64,000 bases of DNA, from assembly GCF_016583575.1 (NCBI RefSeq), contig NZ_NRRG01000011.1, positions 1 to 64,000 on the forward strand. The letters run 5' to 3'. Of this stretch, positions 36,442 to 46,781 are shown in pieces. Within the stretch, counting starts at the first letter, position 1; each line of letters opens with the position of its first letter. The stretch comes from Thiocystis violacea (GTDB taxonomy: Bacteria > Pseudomonadota > Gammaproteobacteria > Chromatiales > Chromatiaceae). The translations under genes were made by a program, and so were the position numbers. The notes under the pieces were generated by a model. The model saw only the letters and a list, made by a program, of their open reading frames with translations, did no database searches and was not told where the DNA came from.

Positions 36442-36700
36442 TCAGTCGGTTTCCTGTAACCAGCGCCGGGCGGCATCGGCGTCCTCCTGATCGAAATACT
36501 TCACCGCCGCCTTGGTCAACGGCTTGCACAAGCGGGCCATCCATTGCTCCCAGGTCCGGTCGCCGACCAGGGCGATCCGCTCGAAGTCGGCATCGTGTTC
36601 GACCGCGACTTTGAGATCATCCCAGGCGGCGTGCGGATCCCAGTCGTGGAAGTCCTCGAAGTGCGCGAGCAAATTCCCATTCGACACGCACGAGCGAAAA
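36442..36700 (-). pseudogene. 5'-truncated SpoIIAA-like (STAS fold) protein
   Basis: The minus-strand frame ends with LLAHFEDFHDWDPHAAWDDL, IERIALVGDRTWEQWMARLC-like and KYFDQEDADAARRWLQETD segments. These match the last two thirds of SpoIIAA-like proteins. The first ~45 residues of the family are missing; upstream of about 36690 the frame turns into unrelated sequence. The break coincides with the beginning of the HTH-methyltransferase-RES operon region, so the gene was probably cut when that segment arrived. A start codon at 36756 exists but would give a foreign N-terminus. Confidence 0.65.
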
Positions 36701-36731
36701 CCTGTCTGATGGTCTACGCTTGGAGCCCGAG

Positions 36732-36750
36732 AGCGGGTACTATACCCGCT
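36732..36750. promoter_or_regulatory. Perfect palindrome, candidate operator of the HTH-methyltransferase-RES operon
   Basis: AGCGGGTA-CTA-TACCCGCT has perfect 8-bp arms, 48 bp upstream of the GTG start of the MerR-like gene. A TACTAT sequence inside it could serve as a -10 box, so a regulator binding here would control the promoter. Such a symmetric site fits autoregulation by the HTH protein or by the antitoxin module. Confidence 0.5.
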
Positions 36751-36797
36751 TGCCATAGAATTTGACTGGGCACTACACCCTTCGATCGAGGCTCCCA

Positions 36798-37247
36798 GTG
36801 ATCCAGACCAAAGACGTCCTCCGCCTCACCGGCCTCAGCGCGGATCAGCTCCGCGAGTGGACCTCCCGCCGTGGCCTTCTGAAACCGGACGTTCAACCGT
36901 CCGGCCCGGGTACCCTCGCGCTCTACGGCTGGCAAACCGTCCTCGCCCTCCGGCTCGCCGTCACCATGCGTAAGTCCTTCCACATGGAGCTCGAGGCACA
37001 TCGTTCTCTGCTGGAAGGTTTGCGTCATCGGCTGGCGGCAACGTCGTTTCTCGGCCTACTCGGCTGTAGCCTGGCGTGTTTTCCCGACGGCGAATGGACG
37101 ATCCTGCGCCCAGGGGAACATCCACCGATTGATCAGGATGTCGTCGTGCTTCGACTGGACCCGCACCTTGAAATCCTTGCCGCGGCCTTTGCCCCGCACG
37201 AGGACATGAGGCAACTCCCGCTCTTTGCTGCGTTGGAGGTGAAATGA
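36798..37247 (+). CDS. MerR-like HTH protein, first gene of methyltransferase-RES operon
   Basis: The 149-residue protein has an N-terminal MerR-type helix-turn-helix (MIQTKDVLRLTGLSADQLREW, then TSRRGLLKPDVQP...YGWQTVLALRLAVTMRK). The C-terminal half (about 85-149) is unassigned and has no metal-binding cysteine arrangement typical of metal-sensing MerR. The GTG at 36798 starts exactly at the HTH. Its stop overlaps the methyltransferase start (ATGA at 37244-37247), so the proteins are made together. Probable roles are autoregulation at the upstream palindrome or DNA recognition for the methyltransferase. Confidence 0.75.
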   Translation: MIQTKDVLRLTGLSADQLREWTSRRGLLKPDVQPSGPGTLALYGWQTVLALRLAVTMRKSFHMELEAHRSLLEGLRHRLAATSFLGLLGCSLACFPDGEWTILRPGEHPPIDQDVVVLRLDPHLEILAAAFAPHEDMRQLPLFAALEVK

Positions 37248-40018
37248 GCGCCCTGCGGGCCATCGAGCGGGGTTTGCGGGCGATCGGTTACCGCCCCGAG
37301 ACGCTGCATCACAATTACCGCTATGCCGACGTCTTATCCCACGATTCCGGGGAATGTGCGGTCGCGCTCGCCGCATTTACACAGATCCCGGCGTCTTACC
37401 GTTCGGCCGCCTTCGGCGTGGTGCATGAGCAGGACGGAGACCCCAGCGAGGCGATTGCGGCAAGGCGTGCCTTGGGGGCTCCGCTGTTTCTGTCGATCGG
37501 CGCCAGTTCCGTCAATGTATGGCGGGTTGCCGCATCCGGGGCACCGGTCTGCATCGAGACGGTGGGGTTAGATACCCTGGATGCCTGGTTCGGCAGCCAT
37601 GCTGATCGCTGGAACCCGCAGGCCCTGCACCGGGCAAAGTCGACGATTTCGTCGCTGCCCCGACAGATGGATTTCGTTGACCTTGGCCTCATGCCTGCAA
37701 TCGAGCATGAAGTCCAGTCCAAGCTCGACGCAGTGCTCAGAGAAGTGCTGCGGATCCTGCTCGGCGACACGCCCGATCCGGCGGGCGAAGACGCGGCCTT
37801 CCGGGCGACTTTCCGCTTGCTGGCGGCGAAGATTCTTAGAGATCGCGAGCATGCCATCGCCCTGGATTGGGCGTCGCTCGATGTCGGTGCGGTCTTGCAG
37901 GGGATTGCCGGTTACTATCGTCTCGACGACTCGCGCACGACCTGGGATCCGCTCGGACAGCAGAGGCTGGAGACCGCTTGGGGGATCCTGCTCAACTCGG
38001 TCAGTCTGCGCAACATCTCGGCCGACTCCCTGGCTTTTGTCTACGAGAATACCCTCGTCACCTCGGACAGCCGGAAACGTTTCGGCACTCACGGCACGCC
38101 CCGACGCATCGCCGACTTCGCCTTGAGTCGGCTCGATCTTGGCCGGTTCGACTTGAAAACACTGCGTATCTACGAGCCGTTCGCTGGGGCGGCCGCCTTT
38201 CTGCTTTCCGCCGTGCGTCAACTACACGACCTTCTCCCGACCGATTGGTCTCCGGAAACGAGGCACGAATTTCTGACCGCTCGGGTGTCGGGGGGCGAGG
38301 TCGATGCCTTCGCCTGCGAGGTGGCTGTCCTGTCTCTGATCCTGGCGGATTATCCTGCACAGAACGGCTGGCGGGTCAGGACCGACGACCTCTTCGCCGA
38401 GGGCGTGCTGGAGAAGGGCATGAAGGGCGCCACGGTGGTTTTGTGCAATCCGCCGTTCGAAACCTTCACCCATCTGGAACGCAGCAGGTATCCGGCAACG
38501 GTGAGATCGTCGTACTCCAAGGCCCAGTTCGCATTGGCTCGCGCGCTGGAGGCGGCTCCCGAGGCACTGGCCTTCGTCATGCCCCATGGCCTGCTGCGTC
38601 AGAAGCAATTCGGGGATCTTCGCTCGAGGCTTTCGAGCAGGTATCGGTCCGTGGAGCTGATGTCGCTGCCGGAGGGCACCTTCGGTCACGCCCAATTCGA
38701 GGCGGCGCTGGTGATCGCCAAAGAGCCAAGGCGAATGGCATCGATCGACGCAACACGTGTCCTGGTCGGCACGCTTGCGCCGTCCAATGGGAGGCACGCG
38801 CAGGATGACGTGTCTTTAGTCGAGCCACGGATCGGCGTCCGGCCCGCTGGTAGCGCCGATCTTTGGGTTGGTGCGCTCGACGTACTCTGGGATGCCTTGG
38901 CGTCTTCAACTCGCCTCCGCGACCAGGCGGATGTCCACCGAGGGCTTCAATGGTGGCATCAGAGCGAAGGCATCAGCGAAAGCGCACGGGAGGGCTTTCG
39001 ATCTGGGATTTTTCGCCCCAGGGAGTCTCTGCGGCCCTATCGACTGCTACCCTTGGAACGCTGGCTGAACTTCAACCCCGAATCGCTCAGGCGCGCCGGT
39101 CCGCCGAGCCGGCCCTGGAACAAGCCAAAGGCACTGGCCAACGCCCAACGAATTTCTCGGGGGCGCTGGCGAATCTCCGCCGCTGCGGATGCGAGCGGTC
39201 TAGCCGCCTCTCAGCAATTCTTCGGCATCTGGCCGCGCGCCGGGACCATCGCTCCTGATGCATTGGCCGCGATCCTCAACTCACCGATCGCCAACGCCTA
39301 CGTGTCTGAGCGAACATCCGGGCAGCATCTGACTAACGAGATGCTGAAGGATCTACCGATGCCCGCATACTTGAACGAGGCCGAAGTGCTTCAGGCGGTT
39401 GCCGACTATCGAGCCGCATTGAATGATTGGGACTCCGGCGTCTTAGTCGACGAGACTCAGCTCGAAGCAAAGCTTCGCTGCATCGACGAACTGGTGCTGG
39501 CTGGCTATGGGCTCGGAAACGACCTACGCCGGCTCCTGTTCGACTATTTCGCCGGGCAAAGACGGCCCGTAGACCATCGCTTTTCAGGTTGGGATCCGGT
39601 TCCAGCGGTCGATCCGGTACGCGCGGGCAGGGAACGCGCATTGGCGCGCGGACGACGGCAGATGATGGCTGATCTTGCGACGGGGGGCGAGGCGCTGAGC
39701 GCCCAGGACGTCGCTCGCCTGCTGGGAGGCACGGTCGATGAGATACAGCGACTCACCGAAGCGGGCGCTCTGCTCGCGCTGCCTAACGAGAGGGAGCCTG
39801 TCTTTCCATCGATCCAGTTCCGAGAAGGGGCGGTGCTTGATGGCCTGATCGAAACGCTTGCCGCCTTCCCCGATACGAACCCCTGGGCTCGACTCAACTA
39901 TCTGGTCAACCCGGATCTACGATTGGGGGGCAGGCGTCCGATCGACTGTCTGAAGGCTGGCGAAATCGGTCGCGTCGTGGCAGCGGCACGCCAGGTCGGC
40001 GAGCAATCCGCAGCATGA
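37244..40018 (+). CDS. N6-adenine DNA methyltransferase fused to a DUF2384 (Xre/MbcA/ParS-type) antitoxin module
   Basis: The 924-residue protein has an N-terminal part (1-~280) of uncertain fold with a segment ARRALGAPLFLSIGASSVNVW, as in Eco57I-type enzymes. The methyltransferase core has SAM motif IYEPFAGAAAFLL (~306-320) and catalytic NPPF (~402). A TaqI-like target-recognition segment spans ~560-720 (AAILNSPIANAYVSERTSGQ, MLKDLPMP). Residues ~815-924 are unlike any methyltransferase. LSAQDVARLLGGTVDEIQRL is followed by PWARLNYLVNPDLRLGGRRP and a GEIGRVVAAAR helix, the arrangement of solitary antitoxins encoded before RES toxins. The stop overlaps the RES start (ATGA). No endonuclease motif is evident. 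Confidence 0.85.
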   Translation: MSALRAIERGLRAIGYRPETLHHNYRYADVLSHDSGECAVALAAFTQIPASYRSAAFGVVHEQDGDPSEAIAARRALGAPLFLSIGASSVNVWRVAASGAPVCIETVGLDTLDAWFGSHADRWNPQALHRAKSTISSLPRQMDFVDLGLMPAIEHEVQSKLDAVLREVLRILLGDTPDPAGEDAAFRATFRLLAAKILRDREHAIALDWASLDVGAVLQGIAGYYRLDDSRTTWDPLGQQRLETAWGILLNSVSLRNISADSLAFVYENTLVTSDSRKRFGTHGTPRRIADFALSRLDLGRFDLKTLRIYEPFAGAAAFLLSAVRQLHDLLPTDWSPETRHEFLTARVSGGEVDAFACEVAVLSLILADYPAQNGWRVRTDDLFAEGVLEKGMKGATVVLCNPPFETFTHLERSRYPATVRSSYSKAQFALARALEAAPEALAFVMPHGLLRQKQFGDLRSRLSSRYRSVELMSLPEGTFGHAQFEAALVIAKEPRRMASIDATRVLVGTLAPSNGRHAQDDVSLVEPRIGVRPAGSADLWVGALDVLWDALASSTRLRDQADVHRGLQWWHQSEGISESAREGFRSGIFRPRESLRPYRLLPLERWLNFNPESLRRAGPPSRPWNKPKALANAQRISRGRWRISAAADASGLAASQQFFGIWPRAGTIAPDALAAILNSPIANAYVSERTSGQHLTNEMLKDLPMPAYLNEAEVLQAVADYRAALNDWDSGVLVDETQLEAKLRCIDELVLAGYGLGNDLRRLLFDYFAGQRRPVDHRFSGWDPVPAVDPVRAGRERALARGRRQMMADLATGGEALSAQDVARLLGGTVDEIQRLTEAGALLALPNEREPVFPSIQFREGAVLDGLIETLAAFPDTNPWARLNYLVNPDLRLGGRRPIDCLKAGEIGRVVAAARQVGEQSAA

Positions 40019-40620
40019 TCGATGACGATGGGGTTCCACGCCCCCCGCCGGACCTCAATCAGAGACGACTGCCCGTCCATGTTCTGCCGACCGAAACGCA
40101 GCTCTATCGATTTCATGACAAGCGGTTTGATCCCTTCTTTTTCGATTGCGCCTCAGGTGGCCGTTTCAATGCGGGGGACGGAACCTTCGGAGTCATGTAC
40201 GTGGCCATCGAGCGTCGTGGCGCCTTCGCCGAGACCTTCCTGAGGAATGTGGGGAGCACCGCCATTTCCGAGTCTTTCGTGGACTCGAAGGCTTGCGCCG
40301 TTCTGAATCTGCATCGCCCGTTTCGCGCGGTGAGATTCCGTGGGTATGGTCTTGCTCCGATCGGCGCAACCGCAACGCTGTGCTCCTCACCCTCTTACGA
40401 GACACCCCAGGAGTGGTCAAGGGCACTGCATGCTCATCCTGACCGGGTCGACGGGATTCTTTACGCTTCGCGCCACGACGACGAGCAACTTTGTGTCGCG
40501 GTCTTCGACCGGGCGATCGATGCGTTCTCAACGTCAGTGCGGGCAGAGAATCTCCGCGATCAAGCCTGGTTCTACGAACTCATGGACCTGTATCAAGTTG
40601 GACTGCTGCCAGACGATTGA
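40015..40620 (+). CDS. RES-domain toxin (NAD+-degrading family)
   Basis: The 201-residue protein has a RES domain carrying all three name-giving residues in plausible positions. Arg occurs in LYRFHDKRFDP and GGRFNAGDG, Glu in RRGAFAETFLR and Ser in DGILYASRHDDEQ. RES toxins such as MbcT and RES_Pp consume NAD+ by phosphorolysis or hydrolysis and are held inactive by Xre/MbcA/ParS antitoxins. Here the antitoxin module is the C-terminus of the upstream methyltransferase, and the genes overlap by 4 nt. No free antitoxin gene is present, so the fusion is the only candidate partner. Confidence 0.86.
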   Translation: MIDDDGVPRPPPDLNQRRLPVHVLPTETQLYRFHDKRFDPFFFDCASGGRFNAGDGTFGVMYVAIERRGAFAETFLRNVGSTAISESFVDSKACAVLNLHRPFRAVRFRGYGLAPIGATATLCSSPSYETPQEWSRALHAHPDRVDGILYASRHDDEQLCVAVFDRAIDAFSTSVRAENLRDQAWFYELMDLYQVGLLPDD

Positions 40621-41252
40621 AGCGGCCTTGGTGATCCTGGGGATTCCACGGCTGCAGATCAGGGACAGCAAGTAATCGGGGCTGTGCTTCGCCCGGCCTG
40701 TCCTCGAACTCTCAGGGATTGGCGTCGGCTGCAGCACCGATCTCGCCGCAGGCATCCGATTTACGGCAACCCAACCTGTCGGAGCCCAGGTTTCAGTGTC
40801 TGGAAACACGATTCAAGGAGACGCTCTATCCGCCAGTCCCGGTGACCGGAACTGAGACGATCCCGGCGCTGGCGCCGGAGTGGCCAGTAGCAGGAACTGC
40901 CATATCCCTAGCCGAACATGACCTCTAAACTCGTGCCCTGTCCAGGGCCGGAGATACAACCGAACGTCGTCTCCGGTACGGGTCTCTCATTGGCCCCGGA
41001 GGATCTCGCCGGCCGCCAGCTGCGGTATCTCACGGAGATCCTTGGCCACCCCACCCCGGAACCAGACGCTGTCCCTTGGCATTGGGCCGCTGAACAGCTT
41101 CGGCAACTCGAGTTCCCGATCGGTCAGGGGCGGGGCGTCGTCCAGATACGGCCGTCATTTGGTCGTGACAGTCGTTCCGCTCCGCTCCGATGCGTTATCT
41201 AATTCGCCGCGACCATTCCATCGCTTCCATGTCTTGCTCCTCATCGCCCCGA
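40621..41252. other. 632-bp gene-poor region after the RES gene
   Basis: Short frames at 40719-40928 and 40918-41202 (+) have no recognisable domain and poor start signals. On the minus strand at about 41160-40990 a run reading RPYLDDAPPLTDRELELPKLF looks like a relic of a small protein but lacks a start. The region most likely marks the decayed right edge of the inserted segment. Confidence 0.4.
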
Positions 41253-41444
41253 TCAAGCTCGGTCGGGAGTGAGCGGCGTCATCCCCTCGCGGAACCGCGT
41301 CCGCTCCACGAACGCGGCCCATTCCTCCGCGTCCAGATCCGCCGCTATCGCTAGCCGGCGCCGGTTCGCCCATGGATCCGCATCACCTTGAGCCTGTCCG
41401 CGTCCGCATCCGGGTTTGTCCTTGCGCCCGCCCTGTCGCATCAT
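41253..41444 (-). CDS. Small hypothetical protein
   Basis: The 63-residue frame begins MMRQGGRKDKPGCG at 41444, preceded by GGGGAGG at correct spacing. It continues with a charged body (DADPWANRRRLAIAADLDAE, EWAAFVERTRFREG). Codon use is consistent with coding. It is divergent from parC, with only 34 bp between the two starts. I recognise no family; it may be a remnant linked to the inserted region. Confidence 0.45.
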   Translation of the reverse strand: MMRQGGRKDKPGCGRGQAQGDADPWANRRRLAIAADLDAEEWAAFVERTRFREGMTPLTPDRA

Positions 41445-41478
41445 GCGCCTCCCCTGAGTGACTGGACCAAGATCGCCG

Positions 41479-43728
<2,250 letters not shown>

Positions 43729-43771
43729 GCGCAGGGCGTCTCGCGAGGCCCCGCCTGGGCGCGTCCCTGGC

Positions 43772-44518
43772 TCAGCCCGACCGGCACTGGGCGACGAAGG
43801 GGCATTCCTCGCGCCAGCAGTCTCCATCATGCAGGTTCGTCCAGGTCGTCTCGCAGCAGTCGCTCGAACAGATGGGGTCGGCGGCGCTCGCATCCGCTAC
43901 GGCCGGCTGGTCACCGCCGTTACGCACGCATAGACAGGTCGCGGTTTGTCGTGGGATCTCGTCCTCTTGGAGAGAACTGGCTTCCGGCGGTGGCGTGCTC
44001 GCCGGGGCCTCCTCGTCAGCGGACTCCTCGGCGATCTCCGGCTCGGATGGGGATTGGGCGCGCGCGTTTGGATTCTCGGTGAAGGGCCGGCTGGGCGTGA
44101 GGAAGGCGCGGGTTCCGGCGGATCGGAGGGCGCCATCCGACGACGGCCATTCGGCCACGACCGCGATCTCCTTGAAGCTCGGATCCAGATGCGAGGTGAC
44201 GGTCCATCGGCGGCTGAAGGTCGTGCCGTCTCCGGTCGTCGCGGGCGGGGTGTCGCTACCGTCGCGCAGGCCGGCATAGTCGATCGCGGCCTGGCCCCGG
44301 AGTTCCTCGATCTTGTCGAGCGCCAGGTTGACGGCCGTGGTCTGGGCCTTGGTCGAGCGTCTGTTCTCGTGCAGATCACCCTGGAACTGGGCGAGCGCCA
44401 GGAGGCCGGAGGTCAGTACCGTGAGCGAGATCAACGCCTCGTTCAGGCTGAATCCGTGCTGGGTCCGAGTTCGACCCGGTCCAGGCCGGGCCTTGCGTCT
44501 CATCTTGGTGTCGCTCAT
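43772..44518 (-). CDS. pilV: Type IV pilus minor pilin PilV, with Cys-rich C-terminus
   Basis: The 248-residue prepilin has a type III signal peptide cleaved at G|FSLNEALISLTVLTSGLLAL (Glu5 present), then the usual PilV body (NLALDKIEELRGQA). The last ~60 residues are unusual. After a Glu/Pro-rich linker, eight cysteines occur in TCLCVRNGG, PICSSDCCETTW and DGDCWREECPFVAQC. Minor pilins prime assembly of the type IV pilus at the inner membrane. Its start overlaps the stop of pilX, showing a translationally coupled operon. Confidence 0.85.
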   Translation of the reverse strand: MSDTKMRRKARPGPGRTRTQHGFSLNEALISLTVLTSGLLALAQFQGDLHENRRSTKAQTTAVNLALDKIEELRGQAAIDYAGLRDGSDTPPATTGDGTTFSRRWTVTSHLDPSFKEIAVVAEWPSSDGALRSAGTRAFLTPSRPFTENPNARAQSPSEPEIAEESADEEAPASTPPPEASSLQEDEIPRQTATCLCVRNGGDQPAVADASAADPICSSDCCETTWTNLHDGDCWREECPFVAQCRSG

Positions 44519-45711
44519 TCCCAGTCCCTCCAGGTGCCTGGAACGCGGGTCGCCCCGTTGATGACCCGAAAGGCGGTGTTCAGGGCACTGCCGGCGCCCT
44601 GATCCGTCTCGATGAAGACGGAGCCCTCGGCGGGCGCCTGGACATCGCCTTCCCAGATCACGGCGCCTTGGATCCTCGCCCCACCCCAGCCCTGACCGGC
44701 GCAGGCCGTGGGGGATTCGAAATAGACGATGCCGTGGATCTGGATATCCCGATCGAAGGACGGACAGCCGCTGTCGCTCGGGACGATCAGGAGGATCGGC
44801 TGGCTGGGCGCGCCGATCGTTCGGCTGTCGACGCCGTCCTCGCCCAGGCAGCTATCCACGATGTTCGTGGAGTCGATCGCGCCCGTCGCGCGGATCAGAT
44901 AGATCCCGGGTGCCTGGCTGGAGCCACAGGGAATGCTGTCGGTGAAGACGTGACCGGCATTCTCCGCGTGTTGCTTCGTCTCATCGAGCGGCATGGCGAA
45001 GACCTGCTCCCAGGCGCAGTGCGTTCCAGGACAGCCGTCGAAACGAGCGCGTCGAAAGGCGCCGCTGGAACCCTTCTCGTCCGGGCTCAGGACGCGATCG
45101 AGGTTGTGATCCTGCCAGGTGGAGACCTCGATGCTCCCGCGCGGGAGGCAGGCGGTGTCGGCGCCGGTTCGCGCCGCGCTCGCGGTTTCGTCCAGGAGGA
45201 ACAGCTCGATGGACGCGGTTGGCTCGCTCATGCAGCCGGCGAGTACCAGAGGCGCGGGCATGGTCGTTTCCAGCGCGGTGTCGAACAGCCCGGTCTGAAT
45301 GAAACACTCCCAGGCGACGGCCGTGATGCCGGGGTCATGGACCGCGCTCGCGCGCGAACGGACACAGATGGCATTGGCGCGTTGCGCGAGCGCGAGATCG
45401 ATCCTGAACGTCTGGCCATTCGTCCCGATCACATCGGGAGCCGCGAGCGGCTCGCCGTCCGGCGTCCAGACCCGTTCCGCCAGCCAGGCCAGGGCGTAAT
45501 CCAGCCCCGCTTGCGCGGCCTGCTGGACCCCGGTCGCCTCCTGCTCGTTGGTGGCGATGCGTTGCTCGACGATCCCGGTGCGCCCGGCGCTGAAGGCGAG
45601 AATCCCCGCGCCCATCAGCAGGAGCAGGCCGAAGAGCAGGGTCATGGAACCCTTCTCGCGAGAACCTGGAGGCGGTCGGCCAGGCGTCATGGTCTTGCCC
45701 GGTGCGGTCAT
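44515..45711 (-). CDS. pilX: Type IV pilus assembly protein PilX
   Basis: The 398-residue protein has an N-terminal hydrophobic helix (GSMTLLFGLLLLMGAGILAFSAGR) after a short basic leader and the PilX-like NEQEATGVQQAAQAGLDYALAWL segment. The body is much longer than usual (typical PilX is ~170-200 residues) and contains a canonical EF-hand-like loop at residues 201-212 (DHNLDRVLSPDE) plus several cysteine pairs. The first gene overlaps are ATGA at both ends, with pilW upstream and pilV downstream. The long C-terminal part may replace functions of PilY1, which is absent here. Confidence 0.8.
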   Translation of the reverse strand: MTAPGKTMTPGRPPPGSREKGSMTLLFGLLLLMGAGILAFSAGRTGIVEQRIATNEQEATGVQQAAQAGLDYALAWLAERVWTPDGEPLAAPDVIGTNGQTFRIDLALAQRANAICVRSRASAVHDPGITAVAWECFIQTGLFDTALETTMPAPLVLAGCMSEPTASIELFLLDETASAARTGADTACLPRGSIEVSTWQDHNLDRVLSPDEKGSSGAFRRARFDGCPGTHCAWEQVFAMPLDETKQHAENAGHVFTDSIPCGSSQAPGIYLIRATGAIDSTNIVDSCLGEDGVDSRTIGAPSQPILLIVPSDSGCPSFDRDIQIHGIVYFESPTACAGQGWGGARIQGAVIWEGDVQAPAEGSVFIETDQGAGSALNTAFRVINGATRVPGTWRDWE

Positions 45712-46781
45712 GGTGTCGGTGCGGCCAGGGGGGCAGGGGTCAGGACATAACGATCGTTACGCACGGCGACGCTCGTCGAGAGCTCGCGGGTGCTTGTGGC
45801 CTCACCGACGAGCCGGCCGGCGAGATCGATCGTGACGGAACGGATGTGCTGGCAGAGATCCTCTGGCTGGCAGGGGTCCGTTCTCGATTTGTCGGGGTTG
45901 GCATTGCGGGTCACGGAGGTTAAGGCGAAGCGCAGCTCCGTGATCTCGATGTCCGGGCTGGTGATGCGCTCCCAGCGTCCGGTGTCGCAGCCGAAGGTGA
46001 CGTCATCCGGCCCCAGGCGCCCCACGCGCATGTCGATGCCGCCCCGGCGATAACGAAAGCCGAACATCTCCATCTCGATCGAGCGGGTGGCTTTGGCCGC
46101 TGTCGGTGGGTACCAGGCGCGCCAGGCATAGGGCTCCTGGTTCGAGGCCGCGAAGGGCGCGGCCTCGGGCCGCGGGCAGTCCGGCTCGCTCGCGTTCTTG
46201 TCGCAGGCCCGGATCCCGACGCGGCCATCGGAATCCAGATCATGGCCATAGGTCAGACAACTCCCCACCTGAAGATGCGACAGGCAATCCCCCGAGGCGT
46301 GGTGGACGGTACAGACCGAGGCGGCGCAGTCCCCGGTGGCGCCGGCCGTGTCCACGCAGAGGTCGTTGTTGATCGCGCCGTGGCGACCTTGAAAGGGGTT
46401 GTGGATTGGCGCCAGATCCAGTGCGTCGGTCCTGCCGTCGGCGTTCGTGTCGAAATTTCCCGCTCCTTGCTCGTCCGTCCCCAGGTCGGTCCAGTCGAAG
46501 CGGCCGTCCGCGTTGGCGTCGCCTTGCTGATCGAGGTCCAGGAAGTCCCAGTAGCCGGCCCGGCGGATGTCGGTTCGCATCAGGTCCAGCGCGGCGCGCA
46601 GTTCCTGGTCGAGGCGTGCGTTCATCAGGGTGTCGCGAGCGCCTTCCGAGATCATGAGATAGGTCTGCAGCGAGGCGGAGAGCACCAGCGTGCCGACGGC
46701 CAGTCCAACCATCAGCCCGGTGAGCGTCACCCCGGACTGGCGGCGGCGAGGCCTCGGCGTCTCAGTCGCCACAGGAGTCAT
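45708..46781 (-). CDS. pilW: Type IV pilus assembly protein PilW with calcium-loop insert
   Basis: The 357-residue minor pilin has signal G|VTLTGLMVGLAVGTLVLSASLQTY, the usual TDIRRAGYWD motif and a C-terminal PilW-like beta region. Residue 5 of the mature protein is Gly rather than the near-universal Glu. Two dockerin/EF-type loops lie at 88-99 (DANADGRFDWTD) and 111-122 (DTNADGRTDALD), with a partial third at 181-190. These D-x-N-x-D-G-x2-D patterns bind Ca2+ in known proteins. It is translationally coupled to pilX by an ATGA overlap and overlaps the fimT 3' end by 20 bp. Confidence 0.85.
   Translation of the reverse strand: MTPVATETPRPRRRQSGVTLTGLMVGLAVGTLVLSASLQTYLMISEGARDTLMNARLDQELRAALDLMRTDIRRAGYWDFLDLDQQGDANADGRFDWTDLGTDEQGAGNFDTNADGRTDALDLAPIHNPFQGRHGAINNDLCVDTAGATGDCAASVCTVHHASGDCLSHLQVGSCLTYGHDLDSDGRVGIRACDKNASEPDCPRPEAAPFAASNQEPYAWRAWYPPTAAKATRSIEMEMFGFRYRRGGIDMRVGRLGPDDVTFGCDTGRWERITSPDIEITELRFALTSVTRNANPDKSRTDPCQPEDLCQHIRSVTIDLAGRLVGEATSTRELSTSVAVRNDRYVLTPAPLAAPTP

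Noticed and set aside
37244-40018. Calling the methyltransferase a BREX PglX or a complete type IIG restriction enzyme
   Set aside because: It is shorter than PglX, no BREX genes flank it, and I see no convincing nuclease motif at the N-terminus; the C-terminus is antitoxin-like instead.
40985-41165. Possible BrnA-like antitoxin relic on the minus strand
   Set aside because: Only a short run resembles the family, there is no start codon or toxin partner, so it is mentioned only as possible decay.
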